Made by a program: the position numbers and the translations under genes. Positions 49,201-63,888 of a stretch of 64,000 bases of DNA are shown here, piece by piece. The notes under the pieces were generated by a model. It saw nothing but the letters and a program-made list of their open reading frames with translations. It did not search any database and was not told the DNA's origin. Source of the stretch: Auanema rhodensis (lineage: Eukaryota > Nematoda > Chromadorea > Rhabditida > Rhabditidae); the NCBI GenBank assembly GCA_964057225.1, contig CAXKVF010000082.1, forward strand, positions 309,411 through 373,410. Direction: 5' to 3'. Position 1 is the stretch's first letter. The number at the start of each line of letters is the position of its first letter.

Positions 49201-52200
49201 ATTTGTTTTTAGACTAATATGGACATGGGGAATCTAATTTTGAAAACCGCATCTCTTTATCTTTCACGTGAAGCGAGTTACATACCAAGTGCACATCACG
49301 TGTACATTTAATTAGCATAAATTAAAGTTCACGTAAAATTCAAAGTCATGGTTACCATGCACCAATATCAATAAAAATTTGTTTTTAGACTAATATGGAC
49401 ATGTGGAATCTAATTTTGAAAACCGCATCTCTTTATCTTTCACGTGAAGCGAGTTACATACCAAGTGCACATCACGTGTACATTTAATTAGCATAAATTA
49501 AAGTTCACGTAAATTTCAAAGTCATGGTTACCATGAACCAATATCAATAAAAATTTGTTTTTAGACTAATATGGACATGGGGAATCTAATTTTGAAAACC
49601 GCATCTCTTTATCTTTCACGTGAAGCGAGTTACATACCAAGTGCACATCACGTGTAAATTTAATTAGCATAAATTAAAGTTCACGTAAATTTCAAAGTCA
49701 TGGTTACCATGAAGCAATATCAATAAAAATTTGTTTTTAGACTAATATGGACATGTGGAATCTATATTTGAGAACCGCATCTCTTTATCTTTCACGTGAA
49801 GCGAGTTACATACCAAGTGCACATCACGTGTACATTTAATTAGCATAAATTAAAGTTCACGTAAATTTCAAAGTCATGGTTACCATGAACCAATATCAAT
49901 AAAAATTTGTTTTTAGACTAATATGGACATGGGGAATCTAATTTTGGAAACCGCATCTCTTTATCTTTCACGTGAAGCGAGTTACATACCAAGTGCACAT
50001 CACGTGTACATTTAATTAGCATAAATTAAAGTTCACGTAAATTTCAAAGTCATGGTTACCATGAACCAATATCAATAAAAATTTGTTTTTAGACTAATAT
50101 GGACATGGGGAATCTAATTTTGAAAACCGCATCTCTTTATCTTTCACGTGAAGCGAGTTACATACCAAGTGCACATCACGTGTACATTTAATTAGCATAA
50201 ATTAAAGTTCACGTAAATTTCAAAGTCATGGTTACCATGCACCAATATCAATAAAAATTTGTTTTTAGACTAATATGGACATGGGGAATCTAATTTTGAA
50301 AACCGCATCTCTTTATCTTTCACGTGAAGCGAGTTACATACCAAGTGCACATCACGTGTTCATTTAATTAGCATAAATTAAAGTTCACGTAAATTTCAAA
50401 GTCATGGTTACCATGAACCAATATCAATAAAAATTTGTTTTTAGACTAATATGGACATGGGGAATCTAATTTTGAAAACCGCATCTCTTTATCTTTCACG
50501 TGAAGCGAGTTACATACCAAGTGCACATCACGTGTACATTTAATTAGCATAAATTAAAGTTCACGTAAATTTCAAAGTCATGGTTACCATGAACCAATAT
50601 CAATAAAAATTTGTTTTTAGACTAATATGGACATGGGGAATCTAATTTTGAAAACCACATCTCTTTATCTTTCACGTGAAGCGAGTTACATACCAAGTGC
50701 ACATCACGTGTACATTTAATTAGCATAAATTAAAGTTCACATAAATTTCAAAGTCATGGTTACCATGAACCAATATCAATAAAAATTTGTTTTTAGACTA
50801 ATATGGACATGGGGAATCTAATTTTGAAAACCGCATCTCTTTATCTTTCACGTGAAGCGAGTTACATACCAAGTGCACATCACGTGTAAATTTAATTAGC
50901 ATAAATTAAAGTTCACGTAAATTTCAAAGTCATGGTTACCATGAAGCAATATCAATAAAAATTTGTTTTTAGACTAATATGGACATGTGGAATCTAATTT
51001 TGAAAACCGCATCTCTTTATCTTTCACGTGAAGCGAGTTACATACCAAGTGCACATCACGTGTACATTTAATTAGCATAAATTAAAGTTCACGTAAATTT
51101 CAAAGTCATGGTTACCATGAACCAATATCAATAAAAATTTGTTTTTAGACTAATATGGACATGGGAAATCTAATTTTGAAAACCGCATCTCTTTATCTTT
51201 CACGTGAAGCGAGTTACATACCAAGTGCACATCACGTGTACATTTAATTAGCATAAATTAAAGTTCACGTAAATTTCAAAGTCATGGTTACCATGAACCA
51301 ATATCAATAAAAATTTGTTTTTAGACTAATATGGATATGGGGAATCTAATTTTGAAAACCGCATCTCTTTATCTTTCACGTGAAGCGAGTTACATACCAA
51401 GTGCACATCACGTGTACATTTAATTAGCATAAATTAAAGTTCACGTAAATTTCAAAGTCATGGTTACCATGAACCAATATCAATAAAAATTTGTTTTTAG
51501 ACTAATATGGACATGGGGAATCTAATTTTGAAAACCGCATCTCTTTATCTTTCACGTGAAGCGAGTTACATACCAAGTGCACATCACGTGTACATTTAAT
51601 TAGCATAAATTAAAGTTCACGTAAATTTCAAAGTCATGGTTACCATGAACCAATATCAATAAAAATTTGTTTTTAGACTAATATGGACATGGGGAATCTA
51701 ATTTTGAAAACCGCATCTCTTTATCTTTCACGTGAAGCGAGTTACATACCAAGTGCACATCACGTGTACATTTAATTAGCATAAATTAAAGTTCACGTAA
51801 ATTTCAAAGTCATGGTTACCATGAACCAATATCAATAAAAATTTGTTTTTAGACTAATATGGACATGGGGAATCTAATTTTGAAAACCGCATCTCTTTAT
51901 CTTTCACGTGAAGCGAGTTACATACCAAGTGCACATCACGTGTACATTTAATTAGCATAAATTAAAGTTCACGTAAATTTCAAAGTCATGGTTACCATGA
52001 ACCAATATCAATAAAAATTTGTTTTTAGACTAATATGGACATGGGGAATCTAATTTTGAAAACCGCATCTCTTTATCTTTCACGTGAAGCGAGTTACATA
52101 CCAAGTGCACATCACGTGTACATTTAATTAGCATAAATTAAAGTTCACGTAAATTTCAAAGTCATGGTTACCATGAACCAATATCAATAAAAATTTGTTT

Positions 52201-53813
52201 TTAGACTAATATGGACATGGGGAATCTAATTTTGAAAACCGCATCTCTTTATCTTTCACGTGAAGCGAGTTACATATCAAGTGCACATCACGTGTACATT
52301 TAATTAGCATAAATTAAAGTTCACGTAAATTTCAAAGTCATGGTTACCATGAACCTATATCAATAAAAATTTGTTTTTAGATTAATATGGACATGGGGAA
52401 TCTAATTTCGAAAACCGCATCTCTTTATCTTTCACGTGAAGCGAGTTACATACCAAGTGCACATCACGTGTACATTTAATTAGCATAAATTAAAGTTCAC
52501 GTAAATTTCAAAGTCATGGTTACCATGCACCAATATCAATAAAAATTTGTTTTTAGACTAATATGGACATGGGGAATCTAATTTTGAAAACCGCATCTCT
52601 TTATCTTTCACGTGAAGCGAGTTACATACCAAGTGCACATCACGTGTACATTTAATTAGCATAAATTAAAGTTCACGTAAATTTCAAAGTCATGGTTACC
52701 ATGAACCAATATCAATAAAAATTTGTTTTTAGACTAATATGGACATGGGGAATCTAATTTTGAAAACCGCATCTCTTTATCTTTCACGTGAAGCGAGTTA
52801 CATACCAAGTGCACATCACGTGTACATTTAATTAGCATAAATTAAAGTTCACGTAAATTTCAAAGTCATGGTTACCATGAACCAATATCAATAAAAATTT
52901 GTTTTTAGACTAATATGGACATGGGGAATCTAATTTTGAAAACCGCATCTCTTTATCTTTCACGTGAAGCGAGTTACATACCAAGTGCACATCACGTGTA
53001 CATTTAATTAGCATAAATTAAAGTTCACGTAAATTTCAAAGTCATGGTTACCATGAACCAATATCAATAAAAATTTGTTTTTAGACTAATATGGACATGG
53101 GGAATCTAATTTTGAAAACCGCATCTCTTTATCTTTCACGTGAAGCGAGTTACATACCAAGTGCACATCACGTGTACATTTAATTAGCATAAATTAAAGT
53201 TCACGTAAATTTCAAAGTCATGGTTACCATGAAGCAATATCAATAAAAATTTGTTTTTAGACTAATATGGACATGGGGAATCTAATTTTGAAAACCGCAT
53301 CTCTTTATCTTTCACGTGAAGCGAGTTACATACCAAGTGCACATCACGTGTACATTTAATTAGCATAAATTAAAGTTCACGTAAGTTTCAAAGTCATGGT
53401 TACCATGAACCAATATCAATAAAAATTTGTTTTTAGACTAATATGGACATGGGGAATCTAATTTTGAAAACCGAATCTCTTTATCTTTCACGTGAAGCGA
53501 GTTACATACCAAGTGCACATCACGTGTACATTTAATTAGCATAAATTAAAGTTCACGTAAATTTCAAAGTCATGGTTACCATGAACCAATATCAATAAAA
53601 ATTTGTTTTTAGACTAATATGGACATGGGGAATCTAATTTTGAAAACCGCATCTCTTTATCTTTCACGTGAAGCGAGTTACATACCAAGTGCACATCACG
53701 TGTACATTTAATTAGCATAAATTAAAGTTCACGTAAATTTCAAAGTCATGGTTACCATGAAGCAATATCAATAAAAATTTGTTTTTAGACTAATATGGAC
53801 ATGGGGAATCTAA

Positions 53814-53816
53814 TTT
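53814..53816 (+). other. Single-T deletion that shifts array phase by -1
   Basis: The usual 'taattttgaa' reads 'taatttgaa', so this G-type monomer is 175 bp. Monomer starts run one base early from here until the insertion at 55073. It lies in a T run, where replication slippage or a sequencing homopolymer error would both give this change. Confidence 0.85.
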
Positions 53817-55072
53817 GAAAACCGCATCTCTTTATCTTTCACGTGAAGCGAGTTACATACCAAGTGCACATCACGTGTACATTTAATTAGCATAAATTAA
53901 AGTTCACGTAAATTTCAAAGTCATGGTTACCATGAACCAATATCAATAAAAATTTGTTTTTAGACTAATATAGACATGGGGAATCTAATTTTGAAAACCG
54001 CATCTCTTTATCTTTCACGTGAAGCGAGTTACATACCAAGTGCACATCACGTGTACATTTAATTAGCATAAATTAAAGTTCACGTAAATTTCAAAGTCAT
54101 GGTTACCATGAACCTATATCAATAAAAATTTGTTTTTAGATTAATATGGACATGGGGAATCTAATTTCGAAAACCGCATCTCTTTATCTTTCACGTGAAG
54201 CGAGTTACATACCAAGTGCACATCACGTGTACATTTAATTAGCATAAATTAAAGTTCACGTAAATTTCAAAGTCATGGTTACCATGCACCAATATCAATA
54301 AAAATTTGTTTTTAGACTAATATGGACATGGGGAATCTAATTTTGAAAACCGCATCTCTTTATCTTTCACGTGAAGCGAGTTACATACCAAGTGCACATC
54401 ACGTGTACATTTAATTAGCATAAATTAAAGTTCACGTAAATTTCAAAGTCATGGTTACCATGAACCAATATCAATAAAAATTTGTTTTTAGACTAATATG
54501 GACATGGGGAATCTAATTTTGAAAACCGCATCTCTTTATCTTTCACGTGAAGCGAGTTACATACCAAGTGCACATCACGTGTACATTTAATTAGCATAAA
54601 TTAAAGTTCACGTAAATTTCAAAGTCATGGTTACCATGAACCAATATCAATAAAAATTTGTTTTTAGACTAATATGGACATGGGGAATCTAATTTTGAAA
54701 ACCGCATCTCTTTATCTTTCACGTGAAGCGAGTTACATACCAAGTGCACATCACGTGTACATTTAATTAGCATAAATTAAAGTTCACGTAAATTTCAAAG
54801 TCATGGTTACCATGAACCAATATCAATAAAAATTTGTTTTTAGACTAATATGGACATGGGGAATCTAATTTTGAAAACCGCATCTCTTTATCTTTCACGT
54901 GAAGCGAGTTACATACCAAGTGCACATCACGTGTACATTTAATTAGCATAAATTAAAGTTCACGTAAATTTCAAAGTCATGGTTACCATGAACCAATATC
55001 AATAAAAATTTGTTTTTAGACTAATATGGACATGGGGAATCTAATTTTGAAAACCGCATCTCTTTATCTTTC

Positions 55073-55073
55073 G
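55073..55073 (+). other. Inserted G inside CACGTG site 2, restoring phase
   Basis: 'tttcacgtgaa' reads 'tttcgacgtgaa', making a 177-bp monomer and cancelling the earlier -1 shift. The insertion breaks the TTCACGTGAA palindrome in this one copy and is not in a homopolymer. Confidence 0.85.
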
Positions 55074-55088
55074 ACGTGAAGCGAGTTA

Positions 55089-57200
55089 CATACCAAGTGC
55101 ACATCACGTGTACATTTAATTAGCATAAATTAAAGTTCACGTAAGTTTCAAAGTCATGGTTACCATGAACCAATATCAATAAAAATTTGTTTTTAGACTA
55201 ATATGGACATGGGGAATCTAATTTTGAGAACCGCATCTCTTTATCTTTCACGTGAAGCGAGTTACATACCAAGTGCACATCACGTGTACATTTAATTAGC
55301 ATAAATTAAAGTTCACGTAAAATTCAAAGTCATGGTTACCATGCACCAATATCAATAAAAATTTGTTTTTAGACTAATATGGACATGGGGAATCTAATTT
55401 TGAAAACCGCATCTCTTTATCTTTCACGTGAAGCGAGTTACATACCAAGTGCACATCACGTGTACATTTAATTAGCATAAATTAAAGTTCACGTAAGTTT
55501 CAAAGTCATGGTTACCATGAACCAATATCAATAAAAATTTGTTTTTAGACTAATATGGACATGGGGAATCTAATTTTGAGAACCGCATCTCTTTATCTTT
55601 CACGTGAAGCGAGTTACATACCAAGTGCACATCACGTGTACATTTAATTAGCATAAATTAAAGTTCACGTAAAATTCAAAGTCATGGTTACCATGCACCA
55701 ATATCAATAAAAATTTGTTTTTAGACTAATATGGACATGGGGAATCTAATTTTGAAAACCGCATCTCTTTATCTTTCACGTGAAGCGAGTTACATACCAA
55801 GTGCACATCACGTGTACATTTAATTAGCATAAATTAAAGTTCACGTAAATTTCAAAGTCATGGTTACCATGAACCAATATCAATAAAAATTTGTTTTTAG
55901 ACTAATATGGACATGGGGAATCTAATTTTGAAAACCGCATCTCTTTATCTTTCACGTGAAGCGAGTTACATACCAAGTGCACATCACGTGTACATTTAAT
56001 TAGCATAAATTAAAGTTCACGTAAATTTCAAAGTCATGGTTACCATGAACCAATATCAATAAAAATTTGTTTTTAGACTAATATGGACATGGGGAATCTA
56101 ATTTTGAAAACCGCATCTCTTTATCTTTCACGTGAAGCGAGTTACATACCAAGTGCACATCACGTGTACATTTAATTAGCATAAATTAAAGTTCACGTAA
56201 ATTTCAAAGTCATGGTTACCATGAAGCAATATCAATAAAAATTTGTTTTTAGACTAATATGGACATGGGGAATCTAATTTTGAAAACCGCATCTCTTTAT
56301 CTTTCACGTGAAGCGAGTTACATACCAAGTGCACATCACGTGTACATTTAATTAGCATAAATTAAAGTTCACGTAAGTTTCAAAGTCATGGTTACCATGA
56401 ACCAATATCAATAAAAATTTGTTTTTAGACTAATATGGACATGGGGAATCTAATTTTGAGAACCGCATCTCTTTATCTTTCACGTGAAGCGAGTTACATA
56501 CCAAGTGCACATCACGTGTACATTTAATTAGCATAAATTAAAGTTCACGTAAAATTCAAAGTCATGGTTACCATGCACCAATATCAATAAAAATTTGTTT
56601 TTAGACTAATATGGACATGGGGAATCTAATTTTGAAAACCGCATCTCTTTATCTTTCACGTGAAGCGAGTTACATACCAAGTGCACATCACGTGTACATT
56701 TAATTAGCATAAATTAAAGTTCACGTAAATTTCAAAGTCATGGTTACCATGAACCAATATCAATAAAAATTTGTTTTTAGACTAATATGGACATGGGGAA
56801 TCTAATTTTGAAAACCGAATCTCTTTATCTTTCACGTGAAGCGAGTTACATACCAAGTGCACATCACGTGTACATTTAATTAGCATAAATTAAAGTTCAC
56901 GTAAATTTCAAAGTCATGGTTACCATGAACCAATATCAATAAAAATTTGTTTTTAGACTAATATGGACATGGGGAATCTAATTTTGAAAACCGCATCTCT
57001 TTATCTTTCACGTGAAGCGAGTTACATACCAAGTGCACATCACGTGTACATTTAATTAGCATAAATTAAAGTTCACGTAAATTTCAAAGTCATGGTTACC
57101 ATGAAGCAATATCAATAAAAATTTGTTTTTAGACTAATATGGACATGGGGAATCTAATTTTGAAAACCGCATCTCTTTATCTTTCACGTGAAGCGAGTTA
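55089..57200 (+). repeat. N(57g,140g)-P dimer and five-monomer HOR
   Basis: N(57g,140g)-P occurs twice at 55089-55792 (352-bp period). From 55441 a 5-mer N(57g,140g), P, N, N, G repeats at 55441-56320 and 56321-57200 (880 bp). In the second copy the first of the two N monomers has 146a. The pattern suggests that the dimer duplicated and that its second half seeded the 5-mer. Confidence 0.75.
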
Positions 57201-58960
57201 CATACCAAGTGCACATCACGTGTACATTTAATTAGCATAAATTAAAGTTCACGTAAATTTCAAAGTCATGGTTACCATGAACCAATATCAATAAAAATTT
57301 GTTTTTAGACTAATATAGACATGGGGAATCTAATTTTGAAAACCGCATCTCTTTATCTTTCACGTGAAGCGAGTTACATACCAAGTGCACATCACGTGTA
57401 CATTTAATTAGCATAAATTAAAGTTCACGTAAATTTCAAAGTCATGGTTACCATGAACCAATATCAATAAAAATTTGTTTTTAGACTAATATGGACATGG
57501 GGAATCTAATTTTGAAAACCGCATCTCTTTATCTTTCACGTGAAGCGAGTTACATACCAAGTGCACATCACGTGTACATTTAATTAGCATAAATTAAAGT
57601 TCACGTAAATTTCAAAGTCATGGTTACCATGAAGCAATATCAATAAAAATTTGTTTTTAGACTAATATGGACATGGGGAATCTAATTTTGAAAACCGCAT
57701 CTCTTTATCTTTCACGTGAAGCGAGTTACATACCAAGTGCACATCACGTGTACATTTAATTAGCATAAATTAAAGTTCACGTAAGTTTCAAAGTCATGGT
57801 TACCATGAACCAATATCAATAAAAATTTGTTTTTAGACTAATATGGACATGGGGAATCTAATTTTGAAAACCGCATCTCTTTATCTTTCACGTGAAGCGA
57901 GTTACATACCAAGTGCACATCACGTGTACATTTAATTAGCATAAATTAAAGTTCACGTAAATTTCAAAGTCATGGTTACCATGAAGCAATATCAATAAAA
58001 ATTTGTTTTTAGACTAATATGGACATGGGGAATCTAATTTTGAAAACCGAATCTCTTTATCTTTCACGTGAAGCGAGTTACATACCAAGTGCACATCACG
58101 TGTACATTTAATTAGCATAAATTAAAGTTCACGTAAATTTCAAAGTCATGGTTACCATGAACCTATATCAATAAAAATTTGTTGTTAGACTAATATGGAC
58201 ATGGGGAATCTAATTTCGAAAACCGCATCTCTTTATCTTTCACGTGAAGCGAGTTACATACCAAGTGCACATCACGTGTACATTTAATTAGCATAAATTA
58301 AAGTTCACGTAAATTTCAAAGTCATGGTTACCATGCACCAATATCAATAAAAATTTGTTTTTAGACTAATATGGACATGGGGAATCTAATTTTGAAAACC
58401 GCATCTCTTTATCTTTCACGTGAAGCGAGTTACATACCAAGTGCACATCACGTGTACATTTAATTAGCATAAATTAAAGTTCACGTAAATTTCAAAGTCA
58501 TGGTTACCATGAACCAATATCAATAAAAATTTGTTTTTAGACTAATATGGACATGGGGAATCTAATTTTGAAAACCGCATCTCTTTATCTTTCACGTGAA
58601 GCGAGTTACATACCAAGTGCACATCACGTGTACATTTAATTAGCATAAATTAAAGTTCACGTAAATTTCAAAGTCATGGTTACCATGAACCAATATCAAT
58701 AAAAATTTGTTTTTAGACTAATATGGACATGGGGAGTCTAATTTTGTAAACTGCATCTCTTTATCTTTCACGTGAAGCGAGTTACATACCAAGTGCACAT
58801 CACGTGTACATTTAATTAGCATAAATTAAAGTTCACGTAAATTTCAAAGTCATGGTTACCATGAAGCAATATCAATAAAAATTTGTTTTTAGACTAATAT
58901 GGACATGGGGAATCTAATTTTGAAAACCGCATCTCTTTATCTTTCACGTGAAGCGAGTTA

Positions 58961-60720
58961 CATACCAAGTGCACATCACGTGTACATTTAATTAGCATAA
59001 ATTAAAGTTCACGTAAGTTTCAAAGTCATGGTTACCATGAACCAATATCAATAAAAATTTGTTTTTAGACTAATATGGACATGAGGAATCTAATTTTGAA
59101 AACCGCATCTCTTTATCTTTCACGTGAAGCGAGTTACATACCAAGTGCACATCACGTGTACATTTAATTAGCATAAATTAAAGTTCACGTAAAATTCAAA
59201 GTCATGGTTACCATGCACCAATATCAATAAAAATTTGTTTTTAGACTAATATGGACATGGGGAATCTAATTTTGAAAACCGCATCTCTTTATCTTTCACG
59301 TGAAGCGAGTTACATACCAAGTGCACATCACGTGTACATTTAATTAGCATAAATTAAAGTTCACGTAAATTTCAAAGTCATGGTTACCATGAACCAATAT
59401 CAATAAAAATTTGTTTTTAGACTAATATGGACATGGGGAATCTAATTTTGAAAACCGCATCTCTTTATCTTTCACGTGAAGCGAGTTACATACCAAGTGC
59501 ACATCACGTGTACATTTAATTAGCATAAATTAAAGTTCACGTAAATTTCAAAGTCATGGTTACCATGAACCAATATCAATAAAAATTTGTTTTTAGACTA
59601 ATATGGACATGGGGAATCTAATTTTGAAAACCGCATCTCTTTATCTTTCACGTGAAGCGAGTTACATACCAAGTGCACATCACGTGTACATTTAATTAGC
59701 ATAAATTAAAGTTCACGTAAATTTCAAAGTCATGGTTACCATGAAGCAATATCAATAAAAATTTGTTTTTAGACTAATATGGACATGGGGAATCTAATTT
59801 TGAAAACCGCATCTCTTTATCTTTCACGTGAAGCGAGTTACATACCAAGTGCACATCACGTGTACATTTAATTAGCATAAATTAAAGTTCACGTAAATTT
59901 CAAAGTCATGGTTACCATGAACCAATATCAATAAAAATTTGTTTTTAGACTAATATGGACATGGGGAATCTAATTTTGAAAACCGCATCTCTTTATCTTT
60001 CACGTGAAGCGAGTTACATACCAAGTGCACATCACGTGTACATTTAATTAGCATAAATTAAAGTTCACGTAAAATTCAAAGTCATGGTTACCATGCACCA
60101 ATATCAATAAAAATTTGTTTTTAGACTAATATGGACATGGGGAATCTAATTTTGAAAACCGCATCTCTTTATCTTTCACGTGAAGCGAGTTACATACCAA
60201 GTGCACATCACGTGTACATTTAATTAGCATAAATTAAAGTTCACGTAAATTTCAAAGTCATGGTTACCATGAACCAATATCAATAAAAATTTGTTTTTAG
60301 ACTAATATGGACATGGGGAATCTAATTTTGAAAACCGCATCTCTTTATCTTTCACGTGAAGCGAGTTACATACCAAGTGCACATCACGTGTACATTTAAT
60401 TAGCATAAATTAAAGTTCACGTAAATTTCAAAGTCATGGTTACCATGAACCAATATCAATAAAAATTTGTTTTTAGACTAATATGGACATGGGGAATCTA
60501 ATTTTGAAAACCGCATCTCTTTATCTTTCACGTGAAGCGAGTTACATACCAAGTGCACATCACGTGTACATTTAATTAGCATAAATTAAAGTTCACGTAA
60601 ATTTCAAAGTCATGGTTACCATGAAGCAATATCAATAAAAATTTGTTTTTAGACTAATATAGACATGGGGAATCTAATTTTGAAAACCGCATCTCTTTAT
60701 CTTTCACGTGAAGCGAGTTA
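58961..60720 (+). repeat. Five-monomer HOR (880 bp), two diverged copies
   Basis: N(57g), P, N, N, G at 58961-59840 is followed by N, P, N, N, G(117a) at 59841-60720. The order matches the 5-mer at 55441-57200, but 140g is absent and the second copy lacks 57g. The monomer at 58961 also has 'atgaggaatc'. Confidence 0.7.
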
Positions 60721-61776
60721 CATACCAAGTGCACATCACGTGTACATTTAATTAGCATAAATTAAAGTTCACGTAAATTTCAAAGTCATGGTTACCATGA
60801 AGCAATATCAATAAAAATTTGTTTTTAGACTAATATGGACATGGGGAATCTAATTTTGAAAACCGCATCTCTTTATCTTTCACGTGAAGCGAGTTACATA
60901 CCAAGTGCACATCACGTGTACATTTAATTAGCATAAATTAAAGTTCACGTAAATTTCAAAGTCATGGTTACCATGAACCAATATCAATAAAAATTTGTTT
61001 TTAGACTAATATGGACATGGGGAATCTAATTTTGAAAACCGCATCTCTTTATCTTTCACGTGAAGCGAGTTACATACCAAGTGCACATCACGTGTACATT
61101 TAATTAGCATAAATTAAAGTTCACGTAAATTTCAAAGTCATGGTTACCATGAACCAATATCAATAAAAATTTGTTTTTAGACTAATATGGACATGGGGAA
61201 TCTAATTTTGAAAACCGCATCTCTTTATCTTTCACGTGAAGCGAGTTACATACCAAGTGCACATCACGTGTACATTTAATTAGCATAAATTAAAGTTCAC
61301 GTAAATTTCAAAGTCATGGTTACCATGAACCAATATCAATAAAAATTTGTTTTTAGACTAATATGGACATGGGGAATCTAATTTTGAAAACCGCATCTCT
61401 TTATCTTTCACGTGAAGCGAGTTACATACCAAGTGCACATCACGTGTACATTTAATTAGCATAAATTAAAGTTCACGTAAATTTCAAAGTCATGGTTACC
61501 ATGAAGCAATATCAATAAAAATTTGTTTTTAGACTAATATGGACATGGGGAATCTAATTTTGAAAACCGCATCTCTTTATCTTTCACGTGAAGCGAGTTA
61601 CATACCAAGTGCACATCACGTGTACATTTAATTAGCATAAATTAAAGTTCACGTAAATTTCAAAGTCATGGTTACCATGAAGCAATATCAATAAAAATTT
61701 GTTTTTAGACTAATATGGACATGGGGAATCTAATTTTGAAAACCGCATCTCTTTATCTTTCACGTGAAGCGAGTTA

Positions 61777-63712
61777 CATACCAAGTGCACATCACGTGTA
61801 CATTTAATTAGCATAAATTAAAGTTCACGTAAATTTCAAAGTCATGGTTACCATGAACCAATATCAATAAAAATTTGTTTTTAGACTAATATGGACATGG
61901 GGAATCTAATTTTGAAAACCGCATCTCTTTATCTTTCACGTGAAGCGAGTTACATACCAAGTGCACATCACGTGTACATTTAATTAGCATAAATTAAAGT
62001 TCACGTAAATTTCAAAGTCATGGTTACCATGAACCAATATCAATAAAAATTTGTTTTTAGACTAATATGGACATGGGGAATCTAATTTTGAAAACCGCAT
62101 CTCTTTATCTTTCACGTGAAGCGAGTTACATACCAAGTGCACATCACGTGTACATTTAATTAGCATAAATTAAAGTTCACGTAAATTTCAAAGTCATGGT
62201 TACCATGAACCAATATCAATAAAAATTTGTTTTTAGACTAATATGGACATGGGGAATCTAATTTTGAAAACCGCATCTCTTTATCTTTCACGTGAAGCGA
62301 GTTACATACCAAGTGCACATCACGTGTACATTTAATTAGCATAAATTAAAGTTCACGTAAATTTCAAAGTCATGGTTACCATGAACCAATATCAATAAAA
62401 ATTTGTTTTTAGACTAATATGGACATGGGGAATCTAATTTTGAAAACCGCATCTCTTTATCTTTCACGTGAAGCGAGTTACATACCAAGTGCACATCACG
62501 TGTACATTTAATTAGCATAAATTAAAGTTCACGTAAATTTCAAAGTCATGGTTACCATGAACCAATATCAATAAAAATTTGTTTTTAGACTAATATGGAC
62601 ATGGGGAATCTAATTTTGAAAACCGCATCTCTTTATCTTTCACGTGAAGCGAGTTACATACCAAGTGCACATCACGTGTACATTTAATTAGCATAAATTA
62701 AAGTTCACGTAAATTTCAAAGTCATGGTTACCATGAACCAATATCAATAAAAATTTGTTTTTAGACTAATATGGACATGGGGAATCTAATTTTGAAAACC
62801 GCATCTCTTTATCTTTCACGTGAAGCGAGTTACATACCAAGTGCACATCACGTGTACATTTAATTAGCATAAATTAAAGTTCACGTAAATTTCAAAGTCA
62901 TGGTTACCATGAACCAATATCAATAAAAATTTGTTTTTAGACTAATATGGACATGGGGAATCTAATTTTGAAAACCGCATCTCTTTATCTTTCACGTGAA
63001 GCGAGTTACATACCAAGTGCACATCACGTGTACATTTAATTAGCATAAATTAAAGTTCACGTAAATTTCAAAGTCATGGTTACCATGAACCAATATCAAT
63101 AAAAATTTGTTTTTAGACTAATATGGACATGGGGAATCTAATTTTGAAAACCGCATCTCTTTATCTTTCACGTGAAGCGAGTTACATACCAAGTGCACAT
63201 CACGTGTACATTTAATTAGCATAAATTAAAGTTCACGTAAATTTCAAAGTCATGGTTACCATGAACCAATATCAATAAAAATTTGTTTTTAGACTAATAT
63301 GGACATGGGGAATCTAATTTTGAAAACCGCATCTCTTTATCTTTCACGTGAAGCGAGTTACATACCAAGTGCACATCACGTGTACATTTAATTAGCATAA
63401 ATTAAAGTTCACGTAAATTTCAAAGTCATGGTTACCATGAACCAATATCAATAAAAATTTGTTTTTAGACTAATATGGACATGGGGAATCTAATTTTGAA
63501 AACCGCATCTCTTTATCTTTCACGTGAAGCGAGTTACATACCAAGTGCACATCACGTGTACATTTAATTAGCATAAATTAAAGTTCACGTAAATTTCAAA
63601 GTCATGGTTACCATGAACCAATATCAATAAAAATTTGTTTTTAGACTAATATGGACATGGGGAATCTAATTTTGAAAACCGCATCTCTTTATCTTTCACG
63701 TGAAGCGAGTTA
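61777..63712 (+). repeat. Homogeneous run of 11 N-type monomers
   Basis: Monomers 352-362 are all N type, and I see no differences among them. This is the longest run of one type in the window, against the mixed order elsewhere. It probably reflects recent monomer-by-monomer amplification or gene conversion. Collapse or over-expansion during assembly could also affect such a run. Confidence 0.7.
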
Positions 63713-63888
63713 CATACCAAGTGCACATCACGTGTACATTTAATTAGCATAAATTAAAGTTCACGTAAATTTCAAAGTCATGGTTACCATGAAGCAATAT
63801 CAATAAAAATTTGTTTTTAGACTAATATGGACATGGGGAATCTAATTTTGAAAACCGCATCTCTTTATCTTTCACGTGAAGCGAGTTA

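Larger units (their letters stand above)
52273..55088 (+). repeat. Ten-monomer segment led by the 84t/137c monomer, with a partial second copy
   Basis: A monomer with 84t, 110t and 137c at 52273 is followed by C, N, N, N, G, N(57g,146a), N, G, N(117a). At 54032, 1,759 bp on (ten monomers less the deleted base), the same 84t/110t/137c monomer is again followed by C, N, N, N. A third related monomer at 58081 has 84t and 137c but lacks 110t and carries 104g instead, again followed by C, N, N. The leader monomer thus marks related segments. Confidence 0.72.
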
